Shown piece after piece: positions 1-9,105 of a DNA stretch of 64,000 nucleotides. The stretch is taken from the NCBI RefSeq assembly GCF_023734775.1, contig NZ_AP025732.1, positions 3,416,501-3,480,500 on the forward strand, written 5' to 3'. The stretch comes from Nostoc cf. commune SO-36 (lineage in GTDB: Bacteria > Cyanobacteriota > Cyanobacteriia > Cyanobacteriales > Nostocaceae). Numbering within the stretch: the first letter of the stretch is position 1; each line of letters opens with the position of its first letter. A program made the position numbers and the translations under genes. The notes under the pieces are model-generated. The model was not told the origin of the DNA, did not search any database, and saw only the letters and a list, made by a program, of their open reading frames with translations.

Positions 1-91
1 AGACATAATGTAAAGCTTAGGCGTAGCCCAACCCAGGCATCGCTTTATAGTTTCTACCTAATTAGGTTGAGCGATCACTTATCGTTTGTAA

Positions 92-2894
92 TTAGAAGGG
101 TATATCTTCTGAAGCTGAATCTTCATTTAAGTCTTCTAAATCTTCGCGCTCAAGATTTGCCCCTTCAAGATTCGCCCCTTCAGGATTCGCCCCTTCAAGA
201 TTCGCCCCTTCATGATTCGCCCCTTCAAAATTCGCCCCTTCAAGATTCGCCCCTTCAAGATTCGCCCCTTCAAGATTCGCCCTTTGAAGATTCGCCCTTT
301 GAAGATTCGCCTCTTCAAGATTCGCCCCTTCAAGATTCGCTCCTTCAAGATTCGCCCTTTGAAGATTCGCCCTTTGAAGATTCGCCCTTTGAAGATTCGC
401 CCCTTCAAGATTCGCCCTTTGAAGATTCGCCTCTACAAGATTTGCCTGTTCCAGATTTGCCTGTTCCAGATTTGCCCCTTCAAGATTTGACTTTAAAACA
501 CTTGCTCGTTCAAGATTTGATCGTTCAAGATTCGCCTCGAAAAGATCTTTGAAGATAAGAATGCTGCCCTGTAAATTTAAAAAACTGAGACACTTTATAG
601 CAAGTGCAATCTTTTCTACTGGTCTTTGTGCTTGAATTCTGGAAATCCAAGCACCACAGCTTTCTGAAGTATGCCATTTAATTTTGCATAAAGCATTCGT
701 CAATTTAGTACAGCTATTTAAGACAGCCAACAATGCTTCTTCTGCATTACAAGCTTGTCTATTCTCTTCTTGAAAATCAGGTCTGGGAGTCAAGCGTTCC
801 ATCGGCATTCCATGACGCAACATAAAACTAATTAGATTGCATAATGTCTGCTGCCAATTGCTAACATCTGATGGATTCTGTAAACCCATTTCATCCGCAA
901 CAAACTTAAAAAGGTATTCATCCATAGGGGATGCACCGCACAGAATTGCCCACCTTGTTAAAGCTTCGCGCTCATCCCATCCTTCATCTGGATCATCCTG
1001 GCGATCCTTCAGCTTTTTATGAATCAGTTTAACTTCTCGTACAATACGTTTTGCTGTCAAATATTCACCAAAACTTTTGTGAGTAAATTCAAACGTTTTT
1101 TCCTGTTCTTTAACTCCGCTCTCACGAAAATAAAAGGCAGTCAAAAGACGAGTTACGCCTAATTTTGCACTTTCTTGAAACTTCTCTAAAAGAGTTTTTA
1201 AACTACTGTGTTCACAATGGGCTTCAATCTCTCTGACTGTTGTTGTTCGTCCATCTCCATGCCAGGAAGCTAAAGCAATTTCTTCGAGGATGCGAACAAA
1301 GTCTTTTTCCTCAATTCCACGAATAGCCGGATGTTGATAACCAGCCCAACCGCGCTGATAAACTGCTGTGAGCAAATTTGCATAAATTGCATTTAGGTTG
1401 CCGTCTGTAGGAAATTTCTTTTGCTGGTCAAAACTCAATGCTACCAGGTAATTCAGCAAGGGTTGGGCAGTAATTTCTGTCAGATTATCTTGGTTTAACT
1501 CTTCTGGTAAGCAATCATATCCCCGTCCGCTAGCATTGCCGTATTTCTGCCACCAAATCTGACGTTGATCTTGCTGCAATAAGTTTTGGTCATCAATGTA
1601 ATTCTCTTTCTCATCTTCGTCTAACAAAATAAGGCAAGATATGCAAGATTTGCTGTGGTTGGCGAAAGTCGCTACTATTTGCTTGCACTACTAATTCTCG
1701 ACCACTAATTAATACTTGTAAGCAAGTTTCACGGACATTAAACCGCTCTACCTTCCTTTGAACTTCACGCACAAATTGTTGAGCGATCTCAGTGGCAATT
1801 TTGCCCTGCATAGCAAGCTCATCTAAACCATCGAAGATAATCAGTAAGCGGGAATCAGCCTTTTCTTTATCTAGGGGATTATGTTTGAGAAAACCATCGT
1901 CTCGCACAAACTTACTAACTGCATCAATTAAATCATCCGAGGGTTCAAAATGGTGCAAAGGAATAAATAAAACCGGAATTTTACCTTTTTCTGCTTGGTT
2001 AGCTGCAAAGATTTTGGTAAAAGAAGATTTACCACTTCCTGGGCCACCACTAATCACTCTAATGGCATCATTGCGATCGCCTTTTTCTAACCAAGCTTCT
2101 AGTTCAGTTTCTAAATCAAGAACAATTCGCTGATATTTTTCATGTTCTCTCACCCGGCGTTCAAATTCTTCTGCTTTTTCACTCCCAACTTTCTGCTTAT
2201 AGTAGGCGTGTAAAGGAACATAAACCTGTTTTAAACCAAAAGCTTCTAAAAGCATCGGTTCTTCAACCTGTTTTTGTAGCCAAGCTAAATAACGCTGCCA
2301 TGACTGTTCCCGTTCATTGGCTTGAGTAAAAGGGGTATCCAGTTCTTCTTTTAAACAAGCATATTTTTCTGGGTGTTTTGCCCACTCTTCATGTAAAGCA
2401 AACACAAAATAGGTAGGAAGACGATGACTAATTGTTAGTGCTTGTGCCTCATTAACGCTAAAGTATTTTAACCAGTTGGCAAAAGCAGCTTTAACCGCTT
2501 CCAGAATCGGCAAATCTTTGGGACGGCGAAAAAACTCTTGGTCAATATGCAATTCTATACTTTCTAGGGAATGGTTGAGGCGATCGCACAATAGCTCAAG
2601 ATCACTTTCGTTTGGTTTTTCAAACAGTAACTCTTGATTTCCTTTTATCAGACTCTCTATTGCTTCTTTCAAAGAACAGTAAATTAGTAACCAGGCAACT
2701 TCCTCTGGTGCTGATCCTAAACCTAGTGCTGATGTGGCTTCCACAGCATCTTTGGCTACTTCTCCCCACTGACCCAAAACCCCATTTATTACACCTTTTC
2801 CTAATGATTTGAATAGTTCTTTAAAGTCAGCGTTAATTGGTTTATTCCATAATGCAACAGGTTTGCTGACTGAAAATCCAGAGGTATTGCTCAT
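92..2894 (-). pseudogene. NACHT STAND NTPase with C-terminal pentapeptide repeats, frame-broken
   Basis: Two overlapping minus-strand frames (2894-1611, 427 aa; 1627-92, 511 aa) read as one protein of about 933 aa if one surplus base is removed near 1613-1627. The first frame has a helical N-terminal part (about 1-270), then a NACHT NTPase with Walker A GGPGSGKSS (283-291) and Walker B LLIIFDGLDEL (350-360). The second begins EDEKENY, which continues NACHT-family sequence, and contains a helical stretch and about 25-27 pentapeptide repeats of the A(N)LxxAN type before an acidic tail. Known for the family: STAND NTPases are signal-sensing switches and some bacterial NACHT proteins defend against phage. 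The pentapeptide solenoid as sensor is inference. The second frame has only a TTG start, so it is unlikely to be an independent gene. A true pseudogene and a sequencing indel cannot be told apart here. Confidence 0.8.
148..540. repeat. 15-bp tandem repeat encoding pentapeptides
   Basis: A 15-bp unit (plus-strand form GATTCGCCCCTTCAA and close variants such as GATTCGCCCTTTGAA) runs head to tail without spacers. It is the DNA behind the pentapeptide repeats at the 3' end of the NACHT gene. Because the unit length is a multiple of three, other frames on both strands also stay open across it; these are not separate genes. High identity between units suggests recent expansion or ongoing homogenisation. 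Confidence 0.9.
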
Positions 2895-3011
2895 TGCTGT
2901 TGTATGGCGCTGGTAGATGTACTGAGTTAATATATTTCAACAAGGTTTTATCAGATTTTTTCTGAAAACCAGTAGTAAATTTAACAATTTATCTAGATAT
3001 ATTTCTAATTT

Positions 3012-3240
3012 CAGCCTCAAAGGCTCAATGCTGAGGCTAAAAGGCTCAACTGTCAGCCTCAAAGGCTCAACGCTGAGGATAAAAGGCTCAATTGTCAGCC
3101 CCAAAGGCTCAACGCTGAGGCTAAAAGGCTCAACTGTCAGGCTCAAAGGCTCAACGCTGAGGATAAAAGGCTCAATCGTCAGCCTCAAAGGCTCAAGGCT
3201 GAGGCTAAAAGGCTCAACTGTCAGCCTCAAAGGCTCAAAA
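3012..3240. repeat. 21-bp tandem repeat (paired as about 42 bp)
   Basis: About ten 21-bp units alternate between two forms, AGGCTCAACTGTCAGCCTCAA and AGGCTCAACGCTGAGGCTAAA, with small variants. Neighbouring units contain inverted GAGGCT/AGCCTC arms, so either RNA strand could fold. Both strands carry an open frame: the minus strand reads a heptad of the LTVEPFS type (97 aa from 3230), the plus strand LKGSTVS (73 aa from 3028). No ribosome-binding site or known domain supports either as a gene. Confidence 0.85.
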
Positions 3241-3248
3241 ATGCCTTA

Positions 3249-3350
3249 GCGACTAGAAGTCGCAGCTACACAAACAAAACCCGCCTGCGCGGGTTGCAAA
3301 AATCTTTAGATACAAAACATGGTAGGGAAGCACAGATGTATTTCCCTACG
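3249..3350. repeat. Dispersed palindromic repeats
   Basis: The stretch holds a GACTAGAAGTC-type palindrome, an AACCCGC/GCGGGTT hairpin (CCGCCTGCGCGG core) and, at about 3322-3349, the palindrome GTAGGGAA...TTCCCTAC. A related copy of the CCCGCCTGCGCGGG hairpin plus ACTTCTAGTCT occurs near 58500-58565. These are typical intergenic repeats of heterocystous cyanobacteria. No gene is supported between 3250 and 3425. Confidence 0.6.
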
Positions 3351-3425
3351 AATACAGTGTATTCCACCCAAATTGATAACTGCGATGTAGGCGCAGCCCG
3401 CCGCAGGCATCGCCGATCTCAAGCT

Positions 3426-3899
3426 TTAGCTGGCTGCGGCTTCGGGTTTCTTTTTCTTGGAACGGCGGCTAAACCTGCGTCCCATCTCATCAATGACTGC
3501 ATCTAAACCTGTAACATCACCGCTAGCTTTGGCATAGTTGTAAATTGCCAAGGCTGCTGCATAAGCTTCACTACCAGCCGCAATACAGGTATCATCTACC
3601 AATTCTTGCAGTTGGGTTAGAGACAATAGCACCGGATACAAGTCCTCATATATTTCCAAATCCCGGCGCATCTCTTCCAAATCGAAAGAACGAGGCAAAA
3701 AGTTAGGGTTCTGTGTTGCCACTTCTAAGGCTTTGCTGACAAAAGCCCGACTTTTATCTCCCATCTTTACTATGGTGCGTCGGTCTTCGGTAGTCAAATC
3801 AATCAAAAATGGTAACTTTTCTCTAATTGTAGCGATCGCCTGCATGACTGCTTCTTTATCTGCTGGGGCTAGACTGGCACTGATCCGATTTTCTGGCAT
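3426..3899 (-). CDS. Conserved hypothetical protein, 157 aa
   Basis: I do not recognise a named family. The protein is mostly alpha-helical and soluble, with no signal peptide or membrane segment. It has a charged middle (residues about 60-100, EEMRRDLEIYEDLYP) and a very basic C-terminus ending RRSKKKKPEAAAS, which could bind nucleic acid or acidic surfaces (inference). The ATG is preceded by AAAGGAGTATTAAAA, a good ribosome-binding site. About 30 bp upstream, 3930-3938 reads GGGAATACT on the coding strand. It stands alone between a repeat block and the phn genes. Confidence 0.75.
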   Translation of the reverse strand: MPENRISASLAPADKEAVMQAIATIREKLPFLIDLTTEDRRTIVKMGDKSRAFVSKALEVATQNPNFLPRSFDLEEMRRDLEIYEDLYPVLLSLTQLQELVDDTCIAAGSEAYAAALAIYNYAKASGDVTGLDAVIDEMGRRFSRRSKKKKPEAAAS

Positions 3900-4017
3900 T
3901 TTTAATACTCCTTTAGGGTACTTAATTTCAGTATTCCCAAAGTTATAGAAGCGATATCTACGACGGGCTACGCCTACGCATTATTTTTCAAGACAGGCTA
4001 CCACTAAGACACTAATA

Positions 4018-4095
4018 GGACTTACGGAATGACGAACCACAGAGGCGCAGAGTACACGGAGAAATCAGAGTTTGAGAGATATTTTGCGTAAGTCC
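4018..4095. mobile_element. Short TA-flanked inverted-repeat element (MITE-like)
   Basis: TAGGACTTACG at 4016-4026 and its perfect reverse complement CGTAAGTCCTA at 4087-4097 bound a segment of about 80 bp with no coding capacity. If the outer TA on each side is the target duplication, the element is GGACTTACG...CGTAAGTCC, the arrangement expected of IS630/Tc1-mariner-type MITEs (inference). The interior includes ACCACAGAGGCGCAGAG, also present inverted near 8450-8470. Confidence 0.5.
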
Positions 4096-4109
4096 TAACC
4101 AAGAATTCG

Positions 4110-4905
4110 TTACATAGAATCGAGTCGATGACGTAATTGGCTACTAAAAGCATCAATTACTGTGACGACTACCAAAAGCACTAACATCATGGTTGTGGCT
4201 TTGGTGTACTCGAACCCGTCGATGTAACTTTTTAACTGAAAGCCAATACCACCTGCACCAACTACACCCAAGACAGAAGCAGCACGGATGTTGTACTCAA
4301 ACATCCAAAAGGTGTAACCTAATCCCAGAGGTAGCACTTGTGGCAGAATGCCGTATTGAGCAATCTGTAGCTTGGAGGCTCCGATAACTTGCAAGGATTC
4401 AAGAGAACGCGGATCAACGGCTTCAATTGCCTGTTGATAAAATTTGGCAAGGTAGCCGATGGTGTAGATTCCCAAGGCTAAAGTTCCTGCTGTGCGCCTA
4501 AGCTAGTGGCGGCAACAAAAATTAGCCCCAGAATAATTGAGGGGACAGAACGCACAGTATTTTGCAGGTAAATTAGCTAGCGATCGCAACCACCCAGGCG
4601 CAATATTGCTGGCGCTAGCTATAGCCAATCGGTACAGAAAGAATGGCTCCAATGGTAGTTCCCCATAGAGACATCTGTACAGTTTCAATTAGTGCCTTAA
4701 TTGCAATATCTAAAACTTTCCAATCGGGAGGAAATAACCGAGTAATAAAATCAGTGATGTATGGCCAGCTAGAACGCAGCAGTTCAAAATCGAGTTTGAG
4801 TCCTCGCAAAGCCCAACCATAAACTACCACGACAATTAATAAGATGAGTAGAGAACTCAGCCAAGGGTAGAAACGTAAGCGTTTTAATTTAAAAAAGGAA
4901 CTCAT
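4110..4905 (-). pseudogene. phnE: Phosphonate ABC transporter permease PhnE, degenerate
   Basis: The PhnE-type permease is spread over three frames. 4905-4615 gives the N-terminus with one membrane segment and SLWGTTIGAILSVPIG. A second frame around 4610-4580 reads ASASNIAPGWL, and a third near 4560-4500 reads RSVPSIILGLIFVAAT. 4475-4110 gives the C-terminal half with the permease loop (SLQVIGASKLQIAQYGILPQ) and two further membrane segments. At least three separate frame shifts (about 4617, 4575 and 4495) are needed, more than a single sequencing slip would explain. It is the last gene of phnD-phnC-phnE, so the importer has probably lost its channel here. Confidence 0.8.
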
Positions 4906-5001
4906 ATTGTATTGAAGAAGAATTCAGGAGTCAGAATTCAGGAGTCAGAATTGAATTTTGAATTTTGGTGACTGACGCATATATTTTTATTTGGAAGTCT
5001 T

Positions 5002-5736
5002 TCAACCGGAAACTTTTGCAAATTTAGCTTGTAAGTTGTCACAAAGTCCTTGGTAAACGACGCGTCCAGCATCTAAGACGATCGCTTGCCCTGCGTATTT
5101 TTCTGCAATACCCAAATCGTGCAAAACTGCGACAATAGTCATGCCTTGCTGAGTGTGCAATTGGGATAGAGTTTCCATGACTTGTTGCGATGCCACAACA
5201 TCTAAGCCTGTGATGGGTTCATCGACTAAGAGAATTTGCGGCGATTGAATTAAAGTCCGGGCGATCGCTACTCGTTGTTGCTGTCCACCACTTAATTGAC
5301 TGGTTTTTTGAAAAGCTAACTCTTCGAGTCCTAATTGTTTTAATAAATTTAGTGCCAATGTGCGATCGCGTTTAGAAAATCCCAACAGTGTTTGCCAAGT
5401 TGTTCTTTTACCAAGGCATCCGCATAAGACATTTTCCAGTGCTGATAACTGCCGAATCAATCCGCCACCTTGAAATAACATCCCAACATCGCGCCGAATT
5501 TTTGGCAGTGTTCGGGGATTCATCTCAACATTATTAACGAGCAATTCTCCTCTGACTGATGGCACTAGTCCAACTAGCGATCGTAGTAATGTAGACTTAC
5601 CAGCACCATTTAGCCCCAGCAAAACGGCAAATTCACCCCGTTTAATCTGGCAATTAATCCCGTTGAGAATAGGACGATTCAGAGATGGAGTATAAGCTGT
5701 CTCTAGGTTATGACACTCAATAACATAATCATTCAT
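5002..5736 (-). CDS. phnC: Phosphonate-type ABC transporter ATP-binding protein
   Basis: The 244-aa nucleotide-binding subunit has Walker A GLNGAGKST (about 42-50), ABC signature LSGGQQQR (about 148-155), Walker B ILLVDEP and the switch His in VLHDLG. Length and motifs fit PhnC, which powers uptake of phosphonate, phosphite or phosphate together with PhnD and PhnE at the inner membrane. It lies 3' of phnD and 5' of the decayed phnE on the same strand. The phnC-phnE gap carries GGAGTCAGAATTCA repeats. Substrate cannot be decided from sequence; no C-P lyase or phosphite dehydrogenase gene is nearby. Confidence 0.88.
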   Translation of the reverse strand: MNDYVIECHNLETAYTPSLNRPILNGINCQIKRGEFAVLLGLNGAGKSTLLRSLVGLVPSVRGELLVNNVEMNPRTLPKIRRDVGMLFQGGGLIRQLSALENVLCGCLGKRTTWQTLLGFSKRDRTLALNLLKQLGLEELAFQKTSQLSGGQQQRVAIARTLIQSPQILLVDEPITGLDVVASQQVMETLSQLHTQQGMTIVAVLHDLGIAEKYAGQAIVLDAGRVVYQGLCDNLQAKFAKVSG

Positions 5737-6049
5737 AGAAATTTATTGAACAGAATTCAGGAGTCAGGAATCAGAATCTGATTTTTCATGGCATCTGGAA
5801 AACCTCTCTCTAAATCTCTCTCCTTTTAGGAGAGAGACTTTGAATTTCCCCCTTCCCGCGATGAGTTGGGGGTTAGGTTTTTCGTGGACTTTTCCACATA
5901 ACCTGAATTGTCAGAGTCAGAATGGGCTAAACCTTAGCTATCCGCTAACAGAATGAATTTTGACAGAAATTGCGGATAGCGCCGCGTCTCGTAGAGAGTG
6001 TCAAGATTGGTAAGTTCTGAATTCTGAATTCTGAATTCTGAATTCTAAA
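5737..6049. other. phnD-phnC intergenic stretch, repeats only
   Basis: No gene is supported. It contains GAATTCAGGAGTCAG copies, a repeat around 5798-5890 with GAGAGAG/CTCTCTC and GGGGGTTAGG motifs that recur near 47990-48110, and the TTCTGAA heptamer array at its phnD end. Confidence 0.6.
6015..6046. repeat. Heptamer STRR, TTCTGAA x4
   Basis: Four perfect TTCTGAA copies (6015-6042) plus a partial fifth lie directly beyond the 3' end of phnD. Short tandem heptamers of this kind are characteristic of heterocystous cyanobacterial intergenic DNA. Confidence 0.8.
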
Positions 6050-7024
6050 TTATGGTTCAATGCCAGCGATTTGCAGAGCGTCACGCATAGTTGCTAGGTG
6101 ACGATCGTGGTTAATTCGCACTAATTCTGTGGAATTATACAAGTCGCTTAACAATTTATTATTTTCCGACTTATTTAATTTCAGTAAGGCGTTGATGATT
6201 TTTTCGCGTGTTGGGGCTGGAACATCATCATCGATAGCAATACCGTGGGCAGGTACACCAGTAATTTTGTGCAGAACCCGTAACTGACTCTTCTCTTCGG
6301 CGGTGATATAAGGTGGATTGAGAGCATATTCTGACACAACAGCCACATCAGCTTGACCGCGCACAACTGCTTGCAAGGCTTTGCTGTAATTGCCGCCATA
6401 AGAAACTTGACCAAAGAAATCATCTAAGCGATCGCGGTTGGGTACAAATTTTTGTTTGACCAACTCAGCGACAGGGATAATAAACCCAGAGCCAGAAGTA
6501 GGGGAAGTAAAAGCCATTTTCTTGCCCCGCAGTTGTTCTAAAGTGGCTTTAGCTGAATTTTGAGTTTTTAGGGGACTATTCTTAGGGACAACAAATGTTG
6601 AGCTATAGGTGTATCTTCCCGAATAAGTGGAACGAACTTCGGCTAGATACAAGCTAGCATTTGCTAATTGTTTTGCTTTCAAAGCCGGACGGCTACTTAA
6701 AAAAGCGACATCAGCCCGGTTTGCTCTCAAAGCTTCTACAGCAGCTGTATCATCACCGACTTGGGCGACTACTGGAATTCCTAACTCTTTCGATAAAAAA
6801 GCTCCTACTGCATTTGCCTTATTTTGCAAGTCTGTAGAATCAGCACGACTGGGAAAAACTATTGTTAAAGTTTTCTGCCCTTGGGCAAGTAAGCGTGGTG
6901 TCTGTTGATTAGTGGTGGGGTTAGCGATCGTTGCCTGCATAGCCCCTACTGTGCTGACTACTAAACCTGTAAGCACTGCAAATGCCGCGCCAGCACCCAA
7001 TAAGCTCTTTTTCCTCACACTCAT
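6050..7024 (-). CDS. phnD: Phosphate/phosphonate ABC transporter substrate-binding protein
   Basis: A periplasmic binding protein of the PhnD family: basic N-terminus, hydrophobic signal segment (about 6-30), then TLTIVFPSRADSTDLQNKANAVGAFLSKELG and the typical middle GKKMAFTSPTSGSGFIIPVAEL. The frame extends to a TTG at 7030, but GGAGAG sits 6 nt before the ATG at 7024, which I take as start (324 aa). It is the first gene of phnDCE on the minus strand. It captures phosphonate, phosphite or phosphate in the periplasm; which one is not visible. It appears intact although the partner permease is broken. Confidence 0.87.
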   Translation of the reverse strand: MSVRKKSLLGAGAAFAVLTGLVVSTVGAMQATIANPTTNQQTPRLLAQGQKTLTIVFPSRADSTDLQNKANAVGAFLSKELGIPVVAQVGDDTAAVEALRANRADVAFLSSRPALKAKQLANASLYLAEVRSTYSGRYTYSSTFVVPKNSPLKTQNSAKATLEQLRGKKMAFTSPTSGSGFIIPVAELVKQKFVPNRDRLDDFFGQVSYGGNYSKALQAVVRGQADVAVVSEYALNPPYITAEEKSQLRVLHKITGVPAHGIAIDDDVPAPTREKIINALLKLNKSENNKLLSDLYNSTELVRINHDRHLATMRDALQIAGIEP

Positions 7025-7125
7025 TTGCAACTCTCCATTAGGAAGTTTTCTCAGTTTTTTTGCTAATTAATTTTAATTAACCCCTAAAAAAGATTTATAG
7101 CTTTTAAGAACAAAAGTCAATAATA

Positions 7126-7156
7126 AAGCCTAGTTTGTTTGGAGAGTTGTAGGCTT
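7126..7156 (-). terminator. Candidate terminator after the pentapeptide-RidA gene
   Basis: AAGCCTA (7126-7132) pairs with TAGGCTT (7150-7156) around a 17-nt loop. On the minus strand the stem is followed by TATTATTGACTTTTG. The T tract is weak, so this is tentative. Confidence 0.35.
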
Positions 7157-7176
7157 CTTTTATGAGTGCATTGGTA

Positions 7177-8367
7177 CTAACCGCTAATTACAGCGATCGC
7201 ATCAATTTCTACCAACACATCTTTAGGTAAGCGCGATACCTGCACACAAGCCCGCGCTGGGGCTGTATCTTCTGGGAAATATTTAGCATAAATGGCATTC
7301 ACCGCCGCGAAATCATTCATATCAGCTAGAAATACAGTGGTCTTTACCACATCTTGGAAAGTTGCACCGGCTGCTGTCAGGATGGCTTCAAGGTTAGCTA
7401 ATACCTGCTCGGTTTGTTTTTTGACATCATCAGTGTAGACAACATCGCCAAGGCGGGGATCGATGGCAATTTGTCCAGCCACGAATACAAATTGACCTGA
7501 AGCTGCGATCGCTTGATTATAAGGGCCGACTGGTGCGGGTGCGTTATCAGTATTAATTACTTTACGGGTCATAGATATTACTTTCTCTAACGATGTTTCC
7601 TGTTTACCGATTTCTAGCTGAGAAGCGATCGGCTTGTAGACTTCTCCATCTGGCATTATCGCACCAGTTAGGTCAGCATCTTTAAAGGTTGCTCCATAGA
7701 TATTTGCCCCAGTTAAGTCAGCTTTTCTAAGATTAGCTCCATTCAGATTTGCTTTCATTAAATCCGCTTGTTGTAAATCCGCTCTCTCTAAATTTGTCTT
7801 TTTTAGACAGGTTTTTCTCAGATTTACGCCTCTAAGATTTGCTGCACCTAAATCAGCCCCAGCCAGATTCATACCAGACAAATCCTTTTGAGATAGATTA
7901 ATACCCCGAATCTTAGTCCCGTGCAAATTGGTATCTTTGAGTTTTACATGAATTAGGTTTGCTTGACTCAAATCAGCTTCAAACAAGTTAGTACCACTTA
8001 AATTCGCGCCGCTAAGGTTAGCTCTCACGAGATTTGTTTTTTTCAAAGAAGCTTCAGTGAGATTGGCAGAATTTAGCATAGCATCGCTCAAATCGGCATT
8101 ATCTAAGTCTGCCCAACTTAAATTTAAACTAGAACTTTCCACCAAAGCACTTAAGTTTGCGCTTGTCAGAGATACCCTAGTGAGATTTGTGTTTTTAAGA
8201 CATGCCTTACTCAAGTTGGCATTATTTAAATCTGCTCCCGTCAAATCTGCACTTGTTAGGTCTATCCCACTCAGATTTGCACCTTTGAGGTCTACTCCTC
8301 TCAAATTTACTGAATCAAACTTTCGTTGACCTTTTGCATATAGCTTTAAAAGTTCTTCAGCATCCAT
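7177..8367 (-). CDS. Pentapeptide-repeat / RidA fusion protein
   Basis: 396 aa. Residues about 15-240 are pentapeptide repeats of the A(D/N)LxxA type, predicted to form a right-handed quadrilateral beta-helix. After a short linker ([21 protein letters not shown]), residues 266-396 are a complete RidA/YjgF domain starting [19 protein letters not shown]. It keeps the RidA Arg in [12 protein letters not shown] and Glu in VEIDAIA that act on reactive enamine/imine intermediates. RidA is normally a free protein of about 130 aa. The internal ATG at 7572 is preceded by GAGAAAG, so free RidA could also be made. Whether the fusion is ancestral or from stop loss is open. I see no frame break within it. 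Confidence 0.88.
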   Translation of the reverse strand: MDAEELLKLYAKGQRKFDSVNLRGVDLKGANLSGIDLTSADLTGADLNNANLSKACLKNTNLTRVSLTSANLSALVESSSLNLSWADLDNADLSDAMLNSANLTEASLKKTNLVRANLSGANLSGTNLFEADLSQANLIHVKLKDTNLHGTKIRGINLSQKDLSGMNLAGADLGAANLRGVNLRKTCLKKTNLERADLQQADLMKANLNGANLRKADLTGANIYGATFKDADLTGAIMPDGEVYKPIASQLEIGKQETSLEKVISMTRKVINTDNAPAPVGPYNQAIAASGQFVFVAGQIAIDPRLGDVVYTDDVKKQTEQVLANLEAILTAAGATFQDVVKTTVFLADMNDFAAVNAIYAKYFPEDTAPARACVQVSRLPKDVLVEIDAIAVISG

Positions 8368-8475
8368 AATGCACCTTTAAATACCACTGACACAGTATAA
8401 TCACAAAAACTTTGTGTCACAGGTATTCCTCTTCTCTTCTCTCTGCGCTCTCTGCGCCTCTGTGGTTCGTTCCTC

Positions 8476-8907
8476 TTACCCCAACCTCGGACGTATCCCA
8501 TAATGCCGATATCGCCAATAATCGCGCAGAATGCGATCGTGGTCAAAACATAAATTACCAGGCACTCGCCAATATTCAAAAACTCCTACACCCTTAGCAT
8601 CATCCCCAGCCACAGGTTCTCCCGTAGCTGTCGCCAAAAATACAATACTAATCGTATGCTGACGCGGATCGCGATTTGGGTCAGAATACACCAGTAATTG
8701 TTCAACTAACTCCACCTTTAAACCCGTCTCTTCCTCAGCTTCTCGCCGCGCCGCCACTTCCACCGCTTCTCCATAATCTACAAAACCACCAGGAATAGCC
8801 CAACCTAAAGGTAGATTATGTCTTTCAATTAACACTATTGGCCGATGAGGTCGATCTACTAGTTCAATGATGATATCAACTGTCGGTGCAGGATTTCGGT
8901 AAGTCAT
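8476..8907 (-). CDS. Nudix hydrolase
   Basis: 143 aa with a canonical Nudix box, [20 protein letters not shown] continuing ETGL (GX5EX7REUXEEXGU), for Mg-dependent hydrolysis of a nucleoside diphosphate linked to X. The [13 protein letters not shown] and [16 protein letters not shown] segments resemble ADP-ribose pyrophosphatase-like members. The substrate cannot be fixed from sequence. It lies upstream of the pentapeptide-RidA gene on the same strand, separated by a dispersed CTCTGCGCCTCTGTGGTTC repeat, and divergent from malQ. Confidence 0.88.
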   Translation of the reverse strand: MTYRNPAPTVDIIIELVDRPHRPIVLIERHNLPLGWAIPGGFVDYGEAVEVAARREAEEETGLKVELVEQLLVYSDPNRDPRQHTISIVFLATATGEPVAGDDAKGVGVFEYWRVPGNLCFDHDRILRDYWRYRHYGIRPRLG

Positions 8908-8915
8908 ATTTATGA

Positions 8916-8943
8916 GTCATTGGTCATTAGTCATTGGTCATTA
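8916..8943. repeat. Heptamer STRR, GTCATTG/GTCATTA x4
   Basis: Four heptamers alternate GTCATTG and GTCATTA just upstream of the Nudix gene, followed by a degenerate GTTATTC. The same family recurs near 29740 and 29870. Confidence 0.75.
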
Positions 8944-9105
8944 GTTATTCACAAAGGACAAATGACAATCAAAATGAGTTTACTTGATTTACCGTGCAAA
9001 TACTGTTCCGTGATAAATTCGATGCGTTGGCTTTGCCACTGCCCCTTGGGCGATCGCATCGCGTGTCCATCAGATAATTGCTCCCTCTCATAATTCAGGT
9101 TACTT

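Noticed and set aside
67..552. Open frames on both strands over the 15-bp repeats (for example a 161-codon plus-strand frame of LQDSP units)
   Set aside because: They are out-of-frame readings of the pentapeptide repeat DNA; the unit length of 15 keeps every frame open.
1611..1640. Programmed frameshift in the NACHT gene
   Set aside because: No clear slippery heptamer with a downstream pseudoknot, and the same kind of break occurs in many unrelated genes.
148..3240. CRISPR array
   Set aside because: The repeats are contiguous 15- or 21-bp units without unique spacers, and no cas genes are present.
3294..3506. 70-codon plus-strand frame
   Set aside because: Runs through dispersed repeats and antisense to the 157-aa gene.
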